Positions 27,322-40,300 of a DNA stretch of 64,000 nt are shown piece after piece (position 1 is the first letter of the stretch; the number at the start of each line of letters is the position of its first letter). Source of the DNA: Xestospongia muta (taxonomy: Eukaryota > Porifera > Demospongiae > Haplosclerida > Petrosiidae); the NCBI GenBank assembly GCA_963693285.1, contig OY848922.1:7676923-7740922 (forward strand), read 5' to 3'. The notes beneath the pieces were generated by a model. That model was not told the origin of the DNA, ran no database searches, and worked only from the letters and a program-made list of their open reading frames with translations. The position numbers and the translations under genes were made by a program.

Positions 27322-28378
27322 CTACACAAATACTTATCTGTTATTATGTTATCAAAGTAGTACTATATTATTACATACACTGTTATATACATATCATAAC
27401 TACCGGCTGGACATTAAGTACAAAAATGAATTACTGGTATTGTACTAGTTAACTTCCTCATGTATATATATATATATTATAATTTCGGAAGTAAACTAAC
27501 TACCTATCTTAAGTATTACTTTAGTATAATATGTATTATGGATTGTTATAAAATATTTGTCATTGATATAATATGTGTGTGCATTCTTTAATAAGATACT
27601 TGCCTTAACTACCTGTTAATGGCACATTTAATGATTGTTCTGATATTGTTTTTTTATTAGTTTGAGTTGTATTTATATAAATATAAATTAGTTACAATTA
27701 TGATTGCAATGTCCATTTTTTACCTCAATAGTGTAAAAACATACTACTGGACTATTTTATTTATTAACTGCTATTGGAGCTATCTAATTGGTTAATTGAC
27801 ATCATAGTTGACATGTTCTATGAAAAAATACATTAGTTGGACAGCCAAAAGTAGGAGGAGATACATGTATAAATGACTACATGTAAACTTTAACATTATA
27901 GTTAATTGACTTATTGATTTACCATAATTTCGTTATATCTGACTTTTTTTGTGTAACAGTAATTGAAAATGTTATATGTATATAAGGCCAAACAAAGGTA
28001 ATTGCTATATCATATTACTATTAATTGTCATTCTTCATTTCTTGCTTGTAGAGTAGTCAATTTGTATAAAACAGAAGCTGTATATATGATATACATTGTA
28101 ACTCAGCTAATAGAACAATCTTTTTACATTTGTATTACTACTTTCATAAGATTTAATTGTATTATGAAACCACTACCAATTATAAAAAATAGTACAAAAT
28201 CAGTTTATAGAAACTTATAAAAGGGCTTAAGATTAAAACCTTTGTCATAATGATAACAAGCCTATACTACCAAAAAAAGTTAACATACATAAAAAATGAA
28301 AGCCTTAACATGACAGTTTTGTTACTACTTAAAAATGTTATAGATTTGTCCAAAATTCGGTTTGAGTTCAGAGGTTGA
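27322..28378. other. Spacer between tandem genes 5 and 6
   Basis: 27.32-27.65 kb is the shared upstream flank (also at 29.40-29.70 kb). 27.65-28.18 kb is unique to this copy and includes a piece of the dispersed repeat at 27.77-27.90 kb. 28.19-28.38 kb is the shared 3' flank. No gene. Confidence 0.55.
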
Positions 28379-29342
28379 TCACTTAGTGCACACAGCACAA
28401 GTAACAGCTCTGCCAGCAACATAGGGACCACATGGAAGGCCATGGTTACAAACTGCCTCTACAAAATAGAACAGAGCACCATTTCTATTTCTTGCACTTC
28501 CAGCAATAACATCAGGATAATGATCAACACATTCATATTGCTTGTTGGCATAGTGGCCATAGTATTCTGTCATCAAGTATCCGTAGTACTCTCTAGTCCA
28601 TGACTTAGGACAAGATGTTTTAGCTGGTATCATAAGTTTAGTGGATTTCTTAGGAGCAAAACAAACTGCACAAGGAACATTGTAATCATGTGTAGTTTTG
28701 CCAAATACCCTGTTGCTAGTTTCGTATTCAGCTCCAAATAAATAAGAGTCTGCAGCAGGATTGGCAGTACTTAAATACTGAGGATCCTTTGGTAGACAAA
28801 GATAGTTGGCTCCATTTCCCTTATGATTGTACCAACCACTAGCAGCATAACCTTCATAAATACGCTCAGCTCCTTGTCGACAAGTCGTCTTTCCCATTCT
28901 TGTATACGTAACACCACCACCATTTGCTGGACCATCAGGAGAGAATGTGAGTATAATACCTTTTCCAGGTGTGAGTGTAATGCGGAGATCTTGCTCATTA
29001 GCAGTTTCCTCATTTTTGTCTACTCCTGCAAAGAACACAGTATGTTAAATATTCAAATTACTGATAACTACTGATCATACCATCATCATTAACATCCAAT
29101 GCATTTTCAAGATCTATTGAAAAATTATTATAGTAATATAGTATAATTTTACTTATAGACATCATTATACCTGACTTATCTGCATCTGTTTCATTATCTT
29201 CAACATCTTGGAACTTTGTTTCTACAAAAAGTAACATTTACTAAATAATCATATGGTAACAAACAAAGCATTTAATACCAGAAGTGGAGAAACTGTTTTT
29301 AGCCAAAAGTATGAGAAATAAGATAAAAACAAAAGCCTTCAT
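28379..29342 (-). CDS. Spongin short-chain collagen / collagen-IV NC1-like secreted protein, gene 6
   Basis: Same four-exon structure as gene 5: 29342-29279, 29221-29171, 29113-29081 and 29025-28379; 264 aa. It differs from gene 5 by about a dozen residues over the last exon, and the introns and ~300 bp of upstream DNA are also nearly identical, pointing to a recent ~2.08 kb tandem duplication or gene conversion. It has a signal peptide, an acidic linker and the complete domain ending CAVCTK. No Gly-X-Y segment. Expected to be secreted; function unknown. Confidence 0.9.
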
Positions 29343-29393
29343 TTTGTTTTTTGGAAAGATTTACTTTCTGAAGATCAAGAAAAGGAGAGCACT

Positions 29394-29401
29394 CTTATAT
29401 A
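29394..29401 (-). promoter_or_regulatory. TATA box of gene 6
   Basis: TATATAAG on the minus strand, 52-59 nt upstream of the start codon at 29342. Confidence 0.6.
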
Positions 29402-31860
29402 CTGCACAAATGCTTATCTGTTATTATGTCATCAAAGTGGTACTATATTATTACATACACTGTTACATACATATCATAACTACCGGCTGGACATTAAGTA
29501 CAAAAATGAATTACTGGTATTGTACTAGTTAACTTCCTCATGTATATATATATATTATAATTTCGGAAGTAAACTAACTACCTATCTTAAGTATTACTTT
29601 AGTATAATATGTATTATGGATTGTTATAATATATTTGTCATTGATATAATATGTGTGTGTATTCTTTATTAAGATGTTTGGCCTAACTACCTGTTAATGG
29701 TAATTTTAGGAAAATTATGACAAGAACAACTTAAAGTATTGTGTTTCTTTACTTCCTCATTGATTTTAGTGACTGTTACACTGTATAAATAAGGACGTCT
29801 ACTTGATTGACATGTTGTATTGTGAAATTATAATTTTTGATAAATAGTTTAATGTAATAATCTACTATGCATTTTATCTTGCAAGCATCTGTATGAAGCT
29901 ATGGGGTAGCTAGTGTGTCATGATTTGTTAGGTTTTAGTGCTACTTTTCTACAAAAGTATTTTTTTCAGATTTTCATCTTTTAAATTGTTGTTAATATTG
30001 TAGTACATATTATACATGTACATGTTTTACTGATCTTTGATATTAATAAAAAGGCTGAAATGAACGGCACACAAGTAGTCACAACAAAAACTCACAGTCA
30101 AACAAATAAATGGTAAATATTATCAGCAACAAAAACTTGACAAAAACAATGACTCAATAACAATAATAAATGGAAAGTCACTACTGAACCTCACTCACTC
30201 TCTATCTCCGTCTAACTAAATAAAATGCAAAAATAAATGATTTAAATACAAAACTAACTTATGAATATTAATAAGTTACTAACTGACACAGGATATCACA
30301 AAGGCTATGTCTAATATTGCCAATAGTCCTAGCAGAAATGCAATACTTTAATGTGAAGCTAATAATACAAACCTAACTTCATTAATTTCATTATGTACAT
30401 CTACTAGTAGAACAAAGTGCATATCCTGTAATAATAGAGCAGTAACATTAATGTCACTTTAACAATGACCACTAACACTAAATTTTTAATAAAAAACTGC
30501 AGTGATTTGGTTGGTTTTAAAACTATAATTGGCCAAATGGTGATATGGTCATAAGTAATGCTGCTATGGTAATTGTGACTATGATAATATGTATTTGTTG
30601 CTATGGTAATGTTGTTATGGTATTTTTATCAAGGTATAATTGTGTCTGTGGTTACTGATGTTGATGCTATGGTATTTAGTTATAGTAAAGCTGTTATTGT
30701 AATTGTTACTTCAATAGTTATTGCTATAGTGACATATGATACTGCATTCATAACTGTTGCTATGGTATTTGTTGCTATGGTAACCAAAAGTTTTGTTATG
30801 GTGACATACATATATATACATATTGTTTATTGTATAAATTACATAGTTAAATGGTTTGGGATTCTGTGTTTTCTGATTGGTAACAAAACCTGTTGATTAT
30901 ACAAGGAAATGAAACAATACATGAAAATTCAAAATATAGAAATTGCTATTCAAAATTGATGAATAATTTCTTTCCAATGTGTATAGAAAAATACACAAAG
31001 AGTAAATTCTTCACTTTTTGTCAACACATTGTTTTTAGTGACACTAATAGGTTGCTTCTGTTATGGCAATGTAGAAAATTGATACCGCAACAAATTCTTC
31101 ACATTTTGGTAGAACATAACTTGCCGATAATCCATAAAAATTAAACTTTGTCATTACTTATATCACTGGTAGGTTTTGGCAATATTCATAACATAACTGA
31201 AAACACAACACTACAAAGAAACTAGTTTCAGACTATAATTGGTCTAATAGTAATGGTCAGGATCATAACTATATATATGGTAGTAAAACAAGGGAGATTA
31301 TTATAATTTTTAAAACATTAATGTAACAATTAACTCTAGTAATAATAACGTTGCTTAATTATAACAAGGATCTATAAATCAAACTTCATATAAAATTTTA
31401 AGTGATTTGATGACTTGGGCCAATTCTCATTTTTTAAGAAGAAAGAACGTGAGCAATAATAAAGTCCATGTTCAAATGTAAAAATGGTCCCAAATTATGG
31501 TAATGAAATCACTTGAAATTTTGTATGAAGTTAGCTATATATGCCTTTGTTAAGCAGTATAATCCTTTGTACTCTTATATATGTTATATAATCATTTGTA
31601 CTTATATACATGTTATGAAAGTGTATAATAAATAAAACAGATTTATTAATTTGATCTTGTTTGTTTGTTTTAAATTATGATTAAATTTACTCTCGTATTT
31701 TTCCATTTGCTATTATTATTGTTATATGGTATTTAGCTTTCTTAGTAAAATTATATTCTAATTTTTAGTCTGTTTTGTTATATATACATGTATTTTTATA
31801 TAAAAACCAATTAATAATATTCATTAGTTTCACTAATTAATTGATGGGTGTGACCTATAG
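29402..31860. other. Intergenic between the collagen-like array and SLC35F6
   Basis: No gene supported. 29.40-29.70 kb is shared with the gene 5 flank. The rest is AT-rich unique DNA with one repeat cluster (30.55-30.81 kb). Open frames at 30.60-31.14 kb are either translated repeat or lack any recognisable domain. Confidence 0.5.
30555..30810 (+). repeat. Degenerate repeat of GTTGCTATGGTAA(C/T), X-box-like
   Basis: At least six variants of TTGCTATGGTAAT or ATGCTATGGTATT occur within 250 bp. The one at about 30769-30782 (GTTGCTATGGTAAC) fits the RFX X-box consensus. It may be a simple degenerate minisatellite or a cluster of RFX-type sites; see findings. Confidence 0.6.
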
Positions 31861-32045
31861 TCATGTGGTCAGTGGTCACAGTGGGAAGACAAAGGGGGCG
31901 CGTGTTTTCTATCTTGACCTTAAGTGACTACTCTGTTTCTCCCATTTATTTAATCTTTATTACTAGCTAATCTTAGTCAGGTAAGACAAAAATTGTAACT
32001 AACTTATCTTTTTACCTGTTATTTCTTGTAGGGAAAGAGACCATC
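31861..32045 (+). promoter_or_regulatory. SLC35F6 promoter region and 5' UTR with a 51 nt UTR intron
   Basis: The 5' UTR can be spliced from 31980 (cag|gtaaga) to 32032 (ttgtag|ggaaag), leaving ggaaagagaccatc before the ATG at 32046. Upstream, at 31.86-31.92 kb, lie an E-box-like CATGTG and a GC-richer patch (gggggcgcg), unusual for the region and probably the core promoter. Confidence 0.5.
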
Positions 32046-34561
32046 ATGCCACTCTTGTCCAACCCAGGCATGGTGATTTTTCACATTGCCATAGCCGTAT
32101 TGATGGTAGCTACTGGGACCATTAATACCTTAGCTGCTAAGTAGGTGTTGTTAATTACTTTTAGCATAATTTTATATACAACGATAAAATACTAAATAAT
32201 ATTTATTATACATGATTATATGTAAGATGGTGTATACATATGTTATACGTAGTATGTAGAAATATTGAGCGGAAATAATTTTGTGTGATTGATCTAATGT
32301 CATCTCATAGACAAAGTAATTTTTTAAGTGTGACCGATATTGGTGACTTGGGATTGCTAACCTTCCACTAAGAGTAAGCGTATGGGGACAAGTGCTAATA
32401 GGATTTGTACATATCACAGGGCATTGAAATACCTTGTTCACTTACAATTTTTTCACTTAATGCCTATTACATGTTAGTTGATGATGGCTAGTAAAGTCAT
32501 TGAAGTTGTTTGAAGCTGTTCTTAAAGCAACATGTGATAGAAAGCAGCACCAGTTAGTAAATGATGGTTTATGATCTATGTTTTATTCAAAAGACTATTA
32601 CCACATCTAATACATATCATAACAACTATTTGCATTTTTCATTGTGTTGACACATGCTTACGTCTTAAGTGTGCTCTACCCACATCCACATTCTTGCTGT
32701 ACGAGTCCTATATGCGCTTGTTTCTATATCTTTCCTCTTTTTACAAAGTCAGCAAAAACCAGTCTGCTATGTTGGTGATTTTAGTTAATTTTAGTGTGGG
32801 TATAATTGTTTTCATAAACCTATCATGTATTCATGTTCCATGTTGTGATACGGTTACTACTAGTGGAATTGTCTATAGGATTAATGCATTCACAATATGT
32901 ATTAGTATAGGACTGGATGAAATGTCCTAACTAAATGATGTAATTCAGAAGAAGTAATGTGCTAACATAGTTATGAAATGTCAAGAAAAGATTTTGTTAA
33001 AATATAATAATTTTTTCTTACAGTGAAACACAATAGTCATATGCATTGTTAGCATCAATTCTATTAATACTATATTGTAATTATTATATTGTATTTTATA
33101 CTATAATACAGTATTGTTTAATAGTCATTTGTATTGTTATAGATGGGCTGATCTGTTACGTGCCGAGGGTACTAATCCTACCACTGAACACAACTTTGAT
33201 CATCCATATTTTCAGGTAAATCAAGCTAAATTTTATTTAAAAATAATCTTTATTTTTACAGGCAGCCGAAATGTTTTTGGGTGAAATGATGTGTATTTTT
33301 GCATTCAAAGCCTGGTACTATTTTCGAAAATGTCGAAAACAAGATATGTCAAAATTTGGACCTCAAAAATTTCTACCCTTTGTCTGGGCAATACCTGCTA
33401 TGTGTGACTTACTAGGAACATCGACTATGTATGTTGGATTGACTTGGACATTTGCTGCTAGTTTTCAGATGCTTCGAGGTAGCGTTATCATTTTTACAGG
33501 ACTTTTATCTGTGGCTTTCCTCGGCACTCGTTTAAAGATTCATCATTGGATTGGTATGGGGTTTGTTATCTTAGGTCTCATTCTGGTTGGTGTGGGTGAT
33601 ACTGTTTTTGGTGAGGGTGCTCATGGTTATTCCCCTAGTTTTGTGTTAGCTGGTGATCTGCTCATTGTGTTAGCTCAAGTGATTACTGCTATACAAATGA
33701 CAGTTGAGGAGAAATTGATAAAGAAGTACAAAGTCCCTCCTATGCAAGCTGTTGGTTGGGAAGGCGTCTTTGGATTCTTCACTCTTTCATTAGCCATGAT
33801 ACCAATGTATTTTATTCCACTGCATCTACCGTCACCTCCTCAGATATGGCAAATGACACCACGTTTTGAAGATGCTATTGATGCCTTTTCTATGTTAGGT
33901 CATAATTGGATGTTGCTATTTGCATCAATAGGAACTGTTATCAGTATCGCTTTCTTTAACTTTGCTGGCCTGACTGTTACCAGTACAATGAATGCAACAA
34001 CGCGGATGGTCCTTGATAGTGTGCGCACCATCTTTATATGGGTCTTTTCTTTAGCAATCGGATGGCAGGACTTCCAGCCACTTCAACCTGTTGGATATTT
34101 CATATTATTTGTGGGAACTTGTGTCTATTATGACATCATCATTATGCCACTAGCGCGATTCTCTTATCGTAGAATTTTCTACAGGTATGAAATGGGCTAT
34201 ATACAAAACGAAGAAAAGAAACCACTCCTATCTACTGTTAAACATCCCATACCTCCATCCATAAATTCTGGCGAAATAGACAATTATTCAGACTAATTAA
34301 CCGTAAATTAAATAGTGTTAATATAATTAATTACATGCTTAATTGGAGGAGGTTGATTGTATGTTGCCTTAATTTTTGGACTTTTTTGTTTTTGTGATTC
34401 ATGCATGATTGTAATACCAACGTTTAATTATTAATAAAGTTATTTTTTCTCATTCTCATAGTGGTTATGTAGAGATTGAAAAAAATGACGAGAGTGAACC
34501 AGGCAGTGAGGCAGAAGAAGTTACTACATCACCTAAGAAATCTGTTCAAGTTAAAGAGTAA
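32046..34561 (+). CDS. SLC35F6: SLC35F6-like DMT-superfamily transporter (two alternative C-termini)
   Basis: Exons 32046-32140, 33143-33215 and 33262 onward. If exon 3 reads through it stops at 34296 (400 aa). If spliced at 34184 to 34462 it ends at 34561 (396 aa). Both frames are exact. The product matches SLC35F6 (C2orf18/ANT2BP) throughout: G-x-I-N-T-L-x-A-K in exon 1, F-Q-A-A-E-MFLGE at the exon 2/3 join, FQMLRG(S/A)VIIFTGL, GDLLI(V/I)xAQ, AIQMTVEEK, G-W-E-G-VFGF, SIAFFNFAGL and TRMVLDS-RT. About ten membrane segments and two EamA halves are expected. The human protein is in lysosomal and mitochondrial membranes; its substrate is unsettled. The long form carries an acidic dileucine signal (EEKKPLL) and the spliced form a GYVEI tyrosine signal. 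The next gene starts 175 bp downstream. Confidence 0.93.
34433..34438 (+). terminator. Intronic poly(A) signal for the long SLC35F6 exon 3 form
   Basis: AATAAA followed at once by a T-rich stretch, 137 bp after the stop at 34296 and before the acceptor at 34461. It would support an intronic-polyadenylation isoform. Confidence 0.55.
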
Positions 34562-34612
34562 TATACAGCTGTTTACATAGCACACAAAAAATGCTTACAT
34601 TATTTTCTGTAC

Positions 34613-34618
34613 AATAAA
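34613..34618 (+). terminator. Distal poly(A) signal of SLC35F6
   Basis: AATAAA 52 bp after the stop of the spliced form. Confidence 0.55.
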
Positions 34619-34633
34619 CCAGTTAATTTTAAT

Positions 34634-34736
34634 TAATGGGCGTGGCTATTAACGGATTATTTATTAAGGGTGTGGCTGATATGCTGTTGCAGTTACTTGA
34701 TATCTTCCAGTGAGTGTGTAGGAGTATGAGCGAACG
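34634..34736 (+). promoter_or_regulatory. WDPCP promoter region
   Basis: Only ~120 bp lies between the SLC35F6 poly(A) signal and the WDPCP start. It has two GGGYGTGGC boxes (aatgggcgtggctatt near 34636 and aagggtgtggctgata near 34668), a KLF/Sp-type CACCC motif. No X-box is seen here, although WDPCP is a cilia gene. Confidence 0.35.
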
Positions 34737-35730
34737 ATGGCTAGTCTTCTCTGTCATATTCACTTCTGGACTATGCAGCCTCTCTCTCCAACCATAACAT
34801 CAGGTAAGTAAAACCCTGTCATTAATAATTAATTAATAGTACTTTTGATAGGGAGACATATAGGTATCCATTCATACCAACCTAAAGGCACTGGTAAGAT
34901 ATAATTGGCTCAATTAGTGTAATAATTAATTTTGTTACTAAATATAGCTTTTAAAACAGATACTGAAGTATGCAGACGATTTTGGGCAGAAGGTTAGCTC
35001 TATAATACATTGTATGCATCAATGGAATCAATGCCCCTTTAATATCCTATTTATTAATAGGAAGATTAAACATATACTAAATCCACATCATATATTCAAA
35101 CAGTGTTGATGGAACTATTCTGTTCCTATTATAGTCCTAATGAAAGGGGCAATCAAACTTGATAATAATGTTCTGATTTTCAATATTCCTGGCTGAAACA
35201 AAGCATTACTTCTAGATTTTAATACTATTTTTTCAATAGTCTTCTTGATATTGTATTTACTAAGTAAATGATCTCACCATAGTATGTGGACACTTCCTTA
35301 ATATAGAGGTGTCCTCAATATAGAGGCTGTATAATACACTAAAGTATTAGTATGGGACTAGAACAAGTGTCCTCATATAGAGCTTGTATAATACACTAAG
35401 GTATTAGTATGGGACTAGAACAAGTAGTAATATTTATATTGTGGAATGTACTCTAGACTAAACAGCTACTAATGTTACTATAGTGATCACTACATTATTT
35501 TGTTTATAGGGCGTGGTATTGTGTGGCATTTACCAAATCACCGACCTGATAAATTAAGAGATGCATTACGGGAATGTGAGGTCATTATGACATCATGTTT
35601 TGCAGTAATTTATTGTTATATGTATTATGTAGGAGCTACTTTCATCTCAACGAGTATTATGTTTGCAATGGAAAACATTACGTCATTTTGTTGTATGTAT
35701 ATAGTGCATAATAGTAATTTTATTTAAATG

Positions 35731-35802
<72 letters not shown>

Positions 35803-35966
35803 GATTGTATTAGAGACTGGTACATTACTTGTATTTACAGTAGCTAAACATTCTGGAGATGTTGAAAATATTCTCATTGACAGATCAATACTACCACGAA
35901 TACAAGGCCATCTAGACAGAGGTAATTTCAAAGTATGAGCTATTCTATACTATACAGTATACTGTA

Positions 35967-36008
<42 letters not shown>

Positions 36009-37338
36009 TGTACTATGTCAGTACAACCTAAATATTTAATACATTTGTTATTAACTAATATATTATTAGCTCACTTTCCTATTTATTCATCCTTTTATTA
36101 TAAATTTCCACTTATTTAAAAATTCTACCAACATCTATTATGTAAACCAATTGTTTCTATTCACATAATCTCCAACCAAATACATCTGTCATTTCTTAAC
36201 AGATATTCATTTTAATGAGACTAATAAATGTTAATATTCATTATTTGTCTAACTTCATAAGAATATCCATTATACTTTCTTGTCATAATATAAATTTCAC
36301 CATATAGCTTTACTACTTGATGGGAGTCTAATATTACTACACAGTCAGCATGCTACAGTGACTATAGTATCAATACTACAAGGCCGACGGGCAAGTTTAT
36401 CAGTGACCACACCCCTAACACTATCACATGACAAACTAATGAAGAAAATTGATAAACTTTCGACTATTGATTTTAAATTAACGACATTAGAAGTTAAAGG
36501 TTTACCAGATTATCGTGTCGATCGTCATATCGTAGTCAATGCACAACGTGATCTTATAGTGATATGGTGGTGTGATGTACAAGACAATGGATTACAATGG
36601 TCTGCATTAGCAGATGGAGAACATACTAACATGATACTGATTAGATTAAAGAGGTATTAGTTGACATAGTTGTATCAGCTGTTTATAGTGTGTTTATATT
36701 ATGTCACCAGTCATCCATCCATTTGTCTAGACATCTATCCATTTATTGATTAATTGTCAGACTATTTGTCTATTTAGCTATTTATCCATAACTCATCCAT
36801 CTGTCCATTCATCTATCAATTTATTTATTGGTACATTCTTTCAATTTTTGTATATACAATAGAGGTCAAAAATGTTGAGCATTCACTATACTATATTGTA
36901 CTGTACTATATTGTATAGTGCTGTACTGTACTGTATTGTACAATACTGTACTGTACTATACTGTCCTATATTGTCTTATACTCTACTGTACTGTGCTATA
37001 TTGTACTACATTGTATTGTACTATTATGTATTGTTACTGTACAAGTACTTGAACACTAAATTTATTATTGTCAGCAAACTGTTGACTTGTTCTGTGTCTA
37101 TTCATATAGTAATGGTAAATTAGAAGTACTCACTAAGTTACAGACAAGAAGTGATCCTTTAGAAGTTTTTTTCAGGTAATTATAATAGTTTTTGTACATG
37201 TATGTATGTCATTTAGATGATCCACTCCACGTTTGTTGTACTGGATAGCTTTTATGTAGAAATTTTTGTTATAAAAAAAAACACCACTGTAACGATTGTG
37301 TAAATGATGAATTAACACAAAAAACATTTCTTAATTTT

Positions 37339-37373
<35 letters not shown>

Positions 37374-40300
37374 TATATAGCAAGCTTCACAGCAATACAT
37401 TATATGTATTTGGTCACACAACTGAGAATCCATCATCAGTTGAACATTCGTTAAATGTGTACGAGTTATCTTTAATAGACTGTAGTGATAAAAAAACTAT
37501 AAAACAGACACTAGAAGCATCAATGCACTGTGACTGTAAGTACATGATACGTTACATTGATATATAATATCACTTCAATATAGCACAAGTTAGTGTATGT
37601 TCTACTAATAAAGATGAGACTCTATTGTTAGTAGGATGTGATAACGGAGACTTGGTAAGTATATACATAGTTACTTCACTTATTTCTTGACTATATACAT
37701 GTACATGTACATTAGAAAGAGTTTCTCAATGACTAACAGGCATTGCCGCAACAGGAAAAACTTCTCCAATTAAATGAATAGGAAAACTTTTTCAGACTCA
37801 GTTATACATGTGATCATTGCTATGTTAAAAGAATGTCAATATTTTACCACTGCTATTAATTTTTAGTCAATACTTGTTTGATATTTACTTTGTCTCCAAG
37901 TCTAATTATTCTGGGAGTGGCTATTATTCAAGTAGTATAGTGCATGGTAGTGTCTATGATATTAGTCATAATACATGTACATGTAGCTATTAATATATAA
38001 TGTGTGTGTGATGATTCTCTATTATTTTACAGATAATATTTGATATTAGGAGAGACAGAGCAAAGAAATCAAAGGCCTTTTTTGTAAGTACATTATATTA
38101 CAACAACATATACTAAATATTAAGCACATCAAAATTTTAACCCTTTTAATTCCTTCCTACAAGTACCAGTCTATGTTGCTAATTTTTTATTCTATTTATT
38201 ATTTTATCTATTTAGTCTCCAATATCTCATATCTCATGGCACCCAGCAGGGGGTGTGGTCTTTGTTTGTGGTAGCCGTGGTGAAGTCCAATGTTTAGATA
38301 TGGCACTTAATTCAGTTCAGTTTCTAATAGCTAATGAAGAGATCTCATCTACACCATTGTTAGAACTAGGATCATTATATATGTAAGTCCATGTACATGT
38401 ACATAATATACATAATACCATAGTTCCCGAGTAAGCACCCATGGGCACTTACAGTTCATTTGCAAATTGAAAGGGGTGAGTGCTTACACGCAATTTTTCA
38501 AAAATGGCTTCTAGTAAGCACCCACTTATGAATAATTAATTAATCACCAGCTGTCTACATCATACATTTCATATGTATGATGTAGAAGTTGAAGCTGTCG
38601 AGGCTCTGAGAACTCACCCGGAGCACAATGTATCTGTTATAGCAAAGAAGTATAGTGTAGACAGAAAACGTATTAGAGAATGGGATAAGCAGTTTGACAA
38701 GCTTCTCAACTCTCAATAACGATACGCTGTACAGTCAAGGACAAAAGGAGAAGATCCTTCATTGAGCAAGGTGGTTTAAAATTGCCTTGTGAGCTGAGCT
38801 TTTCAATTCTAAACGGAAGAAAAAACAAGAAACTATAATGTCTAAACTTAGAAAATTGCTAGCCTAACTTATTTCTCTTTGCTCAATACATTATAATAAC
38901 CAGAAATCTAAGAGGATGGGATTGGGTGGGCGCTTGCACGGGGAATTGACATTTTCCTTAAAGGACAAAAATATAGGGGTGGGCGCTTGCTTGGGGAACT
39001 ACGGTATATACTTCATGAATGGATGTGTGATCCATACTTTTATGAAATGTATCAACAATTTAATGATGAACACATTGATACTTTAGACATTTCAAATAGA
39101 TGCTTATTGGATTTATGTCCCCTCTCCTTTATAAAAGAAATTGTCATTGATATTATGATATCCTCAATATAGATGTTGAATAGTAGACTAGAGCACAAGT
39201 ATATCACTAGAACAAATGTCTTTAATATAAAGGGTGTCTTTATGTACCTATATATATGATATGTTCCACTGTCTAGGATAGAATAGGTAGTATAATTAAC
39301 TTTAAGTATAACCTCCTAATAATGAAAATATACTGGCTATGCATGTAAAATATTAATACTATTTTAATTTCTTATTTAATTGCAATTTAATTATAGGGTA
39401 CCGGTCCAATTAGAACATACAGGATGGGCATCCATTTCTAGAGAAGGGGAAGGTCACAGTGGTTGCTATGACAACTTTGTGATGGTATTTAATCAAGGCC
39501 CCATCGTTATGTTACGTTTAGAGCTGGGACTACACAGTAAAGGGAGACTGTCTACATTTGAAATGTTATGTGAATATCTACAACATAACCAATTATATCA
39601 AGTAAGTCTAATTGTTAATACTATTATGACCTACTAAATAAAGGAACAAGACTCTATTGTAGTGAATTGGAGATATTAAAAACTTCAATAAAATTAACAT
39701 AGCATGTTAACAAATACATGTAAATATACAAGTATGCTTACATTAACATTATTTGTAAATGCTAATAATGACCTACAGAAAATGCTTCATGTTACTATAG
39801 TTAATTATCATAATCATTTAATATAAAGTGTAATAACTTATATCACAGTAGATCTTTTTTTACTATTAGGGACTGGAGCTTGTATTGGCAATGAACTGGG
39901 AACTGTATCCTCAAGATTGTTTCCATGCACTAACTGTCTTTATGGATCATCTCCTATGTCTTCCATTAACTCCTACAAATGAAGGTGTGGTCATTGTGTT
40001 ATTATTAGTTATAATAAAGAGTACTGTATAATAGATCTTATGGAGTCTGTCCTTGGAGGGTTTTTTGCTGGAGAGTTTAGTTCACAAATTCAAATGCAGT
40101 ATAAGAAACCAGTTCATCTTTTATCAAAAAGATTTTTCTTTAAGCTACTAAGAAATTTACGATTTGAGAAAGCATTTCGTTTAGCTGTAGAACTATCATC
40201 AAAAGAATTGTTCATGGTAAGTACTAGTAAAATGCAATATATTCACAAAATATTAAATATATTATACACAGCCATCAATGTTATAAAGTGGTTGTTTAGA

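Noticed and set aside
27650..28220. A seventh collagen-like copy between genes 5 and 6
   Set aside because: Only flank repeat and unique AT-rich DNA; no domain motif in any frame.
30603..30896. 97-codon valine-rich plus-strand frame
   Set aside because: It is the GCTATGGTA-type degenerate repeat translated; no domain, no splice context.
32571..32930. 119-codon plus-strand frame between SLC35F6 exons 1 and 2
   Set aside because: Lies inside the intron; no recognisable motif and the flanking exons join in frame without it.
35683..35931. Minus-strand frame with an Arg-Glu repeat
   Set aside because: Reads the TC tract and exon 6 of WDPCP backwards; the plus-strand exon is well supported.
36872..37123. 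Tyr/Leu/Ile/Cys-rich 83-codon frame
   Set aside because: Falls in the TACTG minisatellite of WDPCP intron 7 and ends in exon 8 in a different frame.
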